Source: Stenotrophomonas sp. UBA2124
GTDB lineage: Bacteria; Pseudomonadota; Gammaproteobacteria; Xanthomonadales; Xanthomonadaceae
Assembly (NCBI GenBank): GCA_002329155.1
Contig: DCXY01000015.1
Coordinates: 1-64,000 of the forward strand
Length of the DNA stretch: 64,000 bases
Reading direction: 5' to 3'
Part shown: piece by piece, positions 61,485 to 64,000 of the stretch
Numbering within the stretch: position 1 is the first letter of the stretch
How the letters are laid out: each line of letters begins with the position of its first letter
Translations under genes and position numbers: made by a program
Notes under the pieces: generated by a model
What the model was told of the DNA's origin: nothing
Database searches by the model: none
The model's input: only the letters and a program-made list of their open reading frames with translations

Positions 61485-61907
61485 CTATCGTAGCCGCTGG
61501 CGCCAGATTTCGACACGCTGGGCCAGCACGTCGGCATCGAAACGCTGCGCCACGCCGTTGCCCCATACCGGTCCCGGCCATGCGGCGTCGCCTTCATGGC
61601 GGCCGATCAGGTGCACATGCAGCTGGCGCACGATGTTGCCCAGCGCGCCGATGTTGATCTTGGTGACGTTGGGTTTCTGCTTCAGGTGCTGCGAAATCTG
61701 GTTGATCTCGGCCAGCAGGAGGCGCTGCTGCCCGCCATCCAGGTCGATCCATTCGCTGGCGCCTGCCACGCGGGGGACCAGCACGATCCACGGAAAGCGA
61801 TCGTCGTTCATCAGGCGGATCTGGGACAGCGGCCCGTCAGCGATCAGAACGCTGTCGGTGGCAAGGCGGGTATCAAGCTCGAAATCGGACGTCACAGCTT
61901 CGGTCAT
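61485..61907 (-). CDS. HIT-family protein with QxHxH variant
   Basis: A 140-residue HIT-fold nucleotide-binding protein. The histidine-triad segment reads NIVRQLHVHLIGRHEGD: the first His of HxHxHxx is Gln, while the second and third (including the nucleophile region) are kept. NINIGALGN-type sequence precedes it. Such QxHxH variants occur in a proteobacterial HIT subgroup. The substrate, presumably a dinucleotide or nucleoside phosphoramidate, is unknown. Its ATG overlaps the stop of the upstream dienelactone hydrolase gene by 4 bases, so the two are translationally coupled. Confidence 0.88.
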   Translation of the reverse strand: MTEAVTSDFELDTRLATDSVLIADGPLSQIRLMNDDRFPWIVLVPRVAGASEWIDLDGGQQRLLLAEINQISQHLKQKPNVTKINIGALGNIVRQLHVHLIGRHEGDAAWPGPVWGNGVAQRFDADVLAQRVEIWRQRLR

Positions 61908-62563
61908 CGCAGGTTCTCGCTGAAGAAGGCCAAGGTGCGTTCGCGTGCCAGTTCGGCACTGGGTGCGTGGTAGTGCGGGCCGACCTCGCGGTTGAAGGCG
62001 TGGCCGGCCGGGTACACATATACCGGTAAAGCGGGTTGCTTTTCACGGTGCGCTGCAACGGCGGCCGGTGGAATGGACGTGTCCTGGTCACCGAAATGGA
62101 AAATGGCCGGGGCTTTGAAGGGGGTATCAAGGAAGGGCACATTGCGCGCGCCGTAGTAGCAGGCCGATGGCAGCCCCAGGCGCTGCGCGGCCAGCATGGC
62201 GATGGTGCCGCCCCAGCAGTAGCCGACCGTGCCGACCTTGCCATATTGGGCCAGCTGCTGCGCGGCGGCCTCCACCACGGCCACGGCGCGGTCCACGCCC
62301 AGTTCATCCACCAGTGCCTTGCCACGCGCGGTTCCGTCGGCATCGTAGGGCAGGTCCAGACCCGGCTCCAGCAGGTCGAAGAAGGCTGGAGCCAGCACTG
62401 CGTAGCCCTGTGCGGCGTACTGTTCGGCAACGTGGCGGACGTGCGTGTTCACGCCGAATATCTCCTGGATGACGACCAGGCCGCCGCGTGCCTGTCCACC
62501 GGGCAGTGCCTGCCAGGCGCTCACCGTGCCGACGGAGGAGGGCAGTTCGATCCAGTTGGACAT
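61904..62563 (-). CDS. Dienelactone hydrolase family protein
   Basis: A 219-residue alpha/beta-hydrolase. The nucleophile is Cys in GTVGYCWGGTIAML (about residues 114-127), the acid is Asp in HFGDQDTSIPP and the base is His in YPAGHAFNRE: the complete Cys-Asp-His triad. The oxyanion segment VIQEIFGVNTHVRHVAEQYA is typical. Members cleave dienelactones in aromatic degradation, but many act on other esters; no degradation genes are near, so the substrate is open. The start ATG 62563 fits MSNWIELPSSVG. It is the first gene of a two-gene unit with the HIT protein. Confidence 0.9.
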   Translation of the reverse strand: MSNWIELPSSVGTVSAWQALPGGQARGGLVVIQEIFGVNTHVRHVAEQYAAQGYAVLAPAFFDLLEPGLDLPYDADGTARGKALVDELGVDRAVAVVEAAAQQLAQYGKVGTVGYCWGGTIAMLAAQRLGLPSACYYGARNVPFLDTPFKAPAIFHFGDQDTSIPPAAVAAHREKQPALPVYVYPAGHAFNREVGPHYHAPSAELARERTLAFFSENLR

Positions 62564-62648
62564 GGGGATTCCTTGAGTGGGGTGGAGGGATCGTCGCATG
62601 GGTAGTGGAGTGTTTTTGTTGGTGTGGTTGCTTTTCTGCTGACGGCTG

Positions 62649-62771
62649 CCCTCTCCCCAACCCCTCTCCCGAAATGGGAGAGGGGCTTGAAACGCTGCAG
62701 TCGTCAGAAAATGCCTCAATTCGCGGAAGCAGGGCCCCTCTCCCATTTCGGGAGAGGGGTTGGGGAGAGGG
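62649..62771. repeat. Perfect 38-bp inverted-repeat element
   Basis: Arms 62649-62686 and 62734-62771 are exactly complementary over 38 bases (CCCTCTCCCCAACCCCTCTC ... and its reverse), with a 47-base spacer. Each arm itself contains a smaller hairpin (CCCCTCTCCC-GAAAT-GGGAGAGGGG). It occupies the gap between the divergent dienelactone hydrolase and rimO genes; no gene lies inside. Confidence 0.9.
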
Positions 62772-62819
62772 CAGCGCCGCCCATTAAGGCTTCCGAGCGG
62801 CAGCGCGGCGGGTGGCCGG

Positions 62820-62825
62820 TATAAT
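62820..62825 (+). promoter_or_regulatory. Possible -10 box of rimO
   Basis: TATAAT, 58 bases before the rimO ATG; no good -35 at 17 bases upstream, so support is weak. Confidence 0.35.
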
Positions 62826-62883
62826 CGCCCCCTTTCCGGCCCTGCGGTCATTCCGGCCCCGGCCTTCAGAAGCTCCAGAACAC

Positions 62884-64000
62884 ATGTCCCAGCTGAACCC
62901 CAAAGTCGGCTTCGTGAGCCTTGGCTGCCCGAAAGCCCTTGTCGATTCCGAGCGCATCCTCACCCAGTTGCGGGTGGAGGGCTACGACATCGTGCCGTCC
63001 TACGACTCGGCCGACGTGGTGGTGGTGAACACCTGCGGCTTCATCGACTCGGCCGTGGCTGAATCGCTGGATGCCATCGGCGAGGCGATGAACGAGAACG
63101 GCAAGGTCATCGTGACCGGCTGCCTGGGCAAGAAATCGGAGATGATCCGCGAGCATTACCCGGACGTATTGTCCGTGTCCGGCCCGCAGGACTACACCAG
63201 CGTGATGGACGCGGTGCATGCCGCGCTGCCGCCCAAGCACAACCCGTTCGTGGATCTGGTGCCGGACTACGGCATCAAGCTCACGCCGCGTCATTACGCG
63301 TACCTGAAGATTTCCGAAGGCTGCAACCACCGCTGCAGCTTCTGCATCATTCCCTCGATGCGTGGCGATCTGGTGTCGCGCCCGGTGGACGAGGTGCTGC
63401 GAGAAGCCGAGCGGCTGGTGAAGGGTGGCGTGCGCGAGCTGCTGGTGGTGTCGCAGGACACCTCGGCCTATGGCGTGGACCGCAGGTACGCGCCGGGCAC
63501 CTGGCGCGGCAAGGAATACGCCACGCGCATGAAGGCGCTGTGCGAAGGCCTGTCCGAGCTGGATGCGTGGACCCGCCTGCACTACGTCTACCCGTACCCG
63601 CATGTGGATGATGTGGTGCCGCTGATGGCCGAAGGGAAAATCCTGCCGTATCTGGATATTCCGTTCCAGCACGCCAGCCCGCGCATCCTCAAACTGATGA
63701 AGCGCCCCGGTGCGGTGGACAAGACTTTGGAGCGGGTGCTGCGCTGGCGCGAGATCAGCCCGGACATCACCGTGCGCTCCACCTTCATCGTCGGCTTCCC
63801 CGGTGAGACCGAGGCCGAGTTCGAGCAGCTGCTGGATTTCCTGGATGCCGCACAGCTCGACCGCGTGGGTGCGTTCGCCTATTCGCCGGTGGAAGGCGCA
63901 ACCGCCAACGACCTGCCGGACCCGGTGCCGGAGGACGTGAAGCAGGAGCGTCTGGCGCGCTTCATGGAAAAGCAGGCCGCCATTTCCGCCGCAAAGCTCG
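62884..64000 (+). CDS. rimO: Ribosomal protein uS12 methylthiotransferase RimO, 5' part
   Basis: Radical SAM enzyme that adds a methylthio group to Asp89 (E. coli numbering) of ribosomal protein uS12. The gene runs off the right end of the window; 372 codons of about 450 are visible with no stop. The N-terminal MTTase domain has cluster-binding Cys15 (SLGCPKALVDSE), Cys51 (VNTCGF) and Cys80 (VTGCLGK). The radical SAM motif is CNHRCSFC (Cys147, Cys151, Cys154). IVGFPGETEAEFEQLLDF lies in the last part. The start ATG 62884 gives the standard N-terminus. Confidence 0.96.
   Translation, partial: MSQLNPKVGFVSLGCPKALVDSERILTQLRVEGYDIVPSYDSADVVVVNTCGFIDSAVAESLDAIGEAMNENGKVIVTGCLGKKSEMIREHYPDVLSVSGPQDYTSVMDAVHAALPPKHNPFVDLVPDYGIKLTPRHYAYLKISEGCNHRCSFCIIPSMRGDLVSRPVDEVLREAERLVKGGVRELLVVSQDTSAYGVDRRYAPGTWRGKEYATRMKALCEGLSELDAWTRLHYVYPYPHVDDVVPLMAEGKILPYLDIPFQHASPRILKLMKRPGAVDKTLERVLRWREISPDITVRSTFIVGFPGETEAEFEQLLDFLDAAQLDRVGAFAYSPVEGATANDLPDPVPEDVKQERLARFMEKQAAISAAKL

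Overview
The window is a high-GC chromosomal segment (about two-thirds G+C in most genes) from a gammaproteobacterium of the Xanthomonadaceae, most likely Stenotrophomonas or a close relative. The evidence is the gene order leuS-lptE-holA-nadD-rsfS-rlmH ... maf-rng-yhdP-tldD-yjgA-pmbA, three large TonB-dependent receptors, GTAG-headed REP palindromes, nested-palindrome intergenic repeats and a perfect Clp/CRP-type site. The assignment rests on recognition, not on a database search.

Layout. 1-5390: housekeeping run (leuS 3' end, lptE, holA, nadD, rsfS, rlmH) closed by tRNA-Asn. 5391-12640: an accessory block that separates rlmH from maf. It holds a zinc-ribbon miniprotein, a lower-GC two-gene islet of unknown function, a tonB plus TonB-dependent receptor pair, and a SIMPL-domain protein. 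12641-22440: maf, rng, yhdP, tldD, yjgA and pmbA. 22544-29690: a DUF4870 membrane protein, xseB-ispA, tilS, a lipoprotein alkaline phosphatase coupled to a WG-repeat protein, a dicarboxylate/amino-acid symporter and a small ParB-like hypothetical.

29690-37205 is the most interesting region. Six co-directional genes encode exported proteins in the order and with the architecture of the Pseudomonas functional-amyloid operon fapABCDEF: an unrecognised secreted protein, two amyloid-like subunits, a C39 peptidase, a FapE-like protein and a coiled-coil/beta-barrel porin. Three of them share a 17-residue Gly/Asn/Gln repeat. A near-consensus sigma-54 promoter and a pair of palindromic upstream sites precede the operon. 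A VpsR-type sigma-54 activator lies convergently at its end and has a perfect TGTGA-N6-TCACA site in its own promoter region. I infer a divergent Fap amyloid system under sigma-54 and probably Clp/c-di-GMP control.

37303-44915: two NlpC/P60 peptidases, slyD, a DUF418 membrane protein, glutathione reductase, a four-copy 180-bp repeat array, an EamA transporter, an alkyltransferase-like DNA repair protein and a rhomboid protease. 45065-49475: two M13 metallopeptidase paralogues, one with an intact zinc site and one in which HExxH has become HEVSR. 49640-56228: a FAD oxidoreductase, a decayed IS3-family element, a TonB-dependent receptor and a second truncated copy of the oxidoreductase 3' end. 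56298-64000: a third TonB-dependent receptor, apbC/mrp, dcd, a small membrane protein, a HIT protein, a dienelactone hydrolase and the 5' part of rimO. The second and third receptors share a TTGACA promoter whose -10 is embedded in an ATTAAC-N5-GTTAAT palindrome, which suggests one common regulator.

No rRNA, CRISPR array, prophage or intact transposon was seen.
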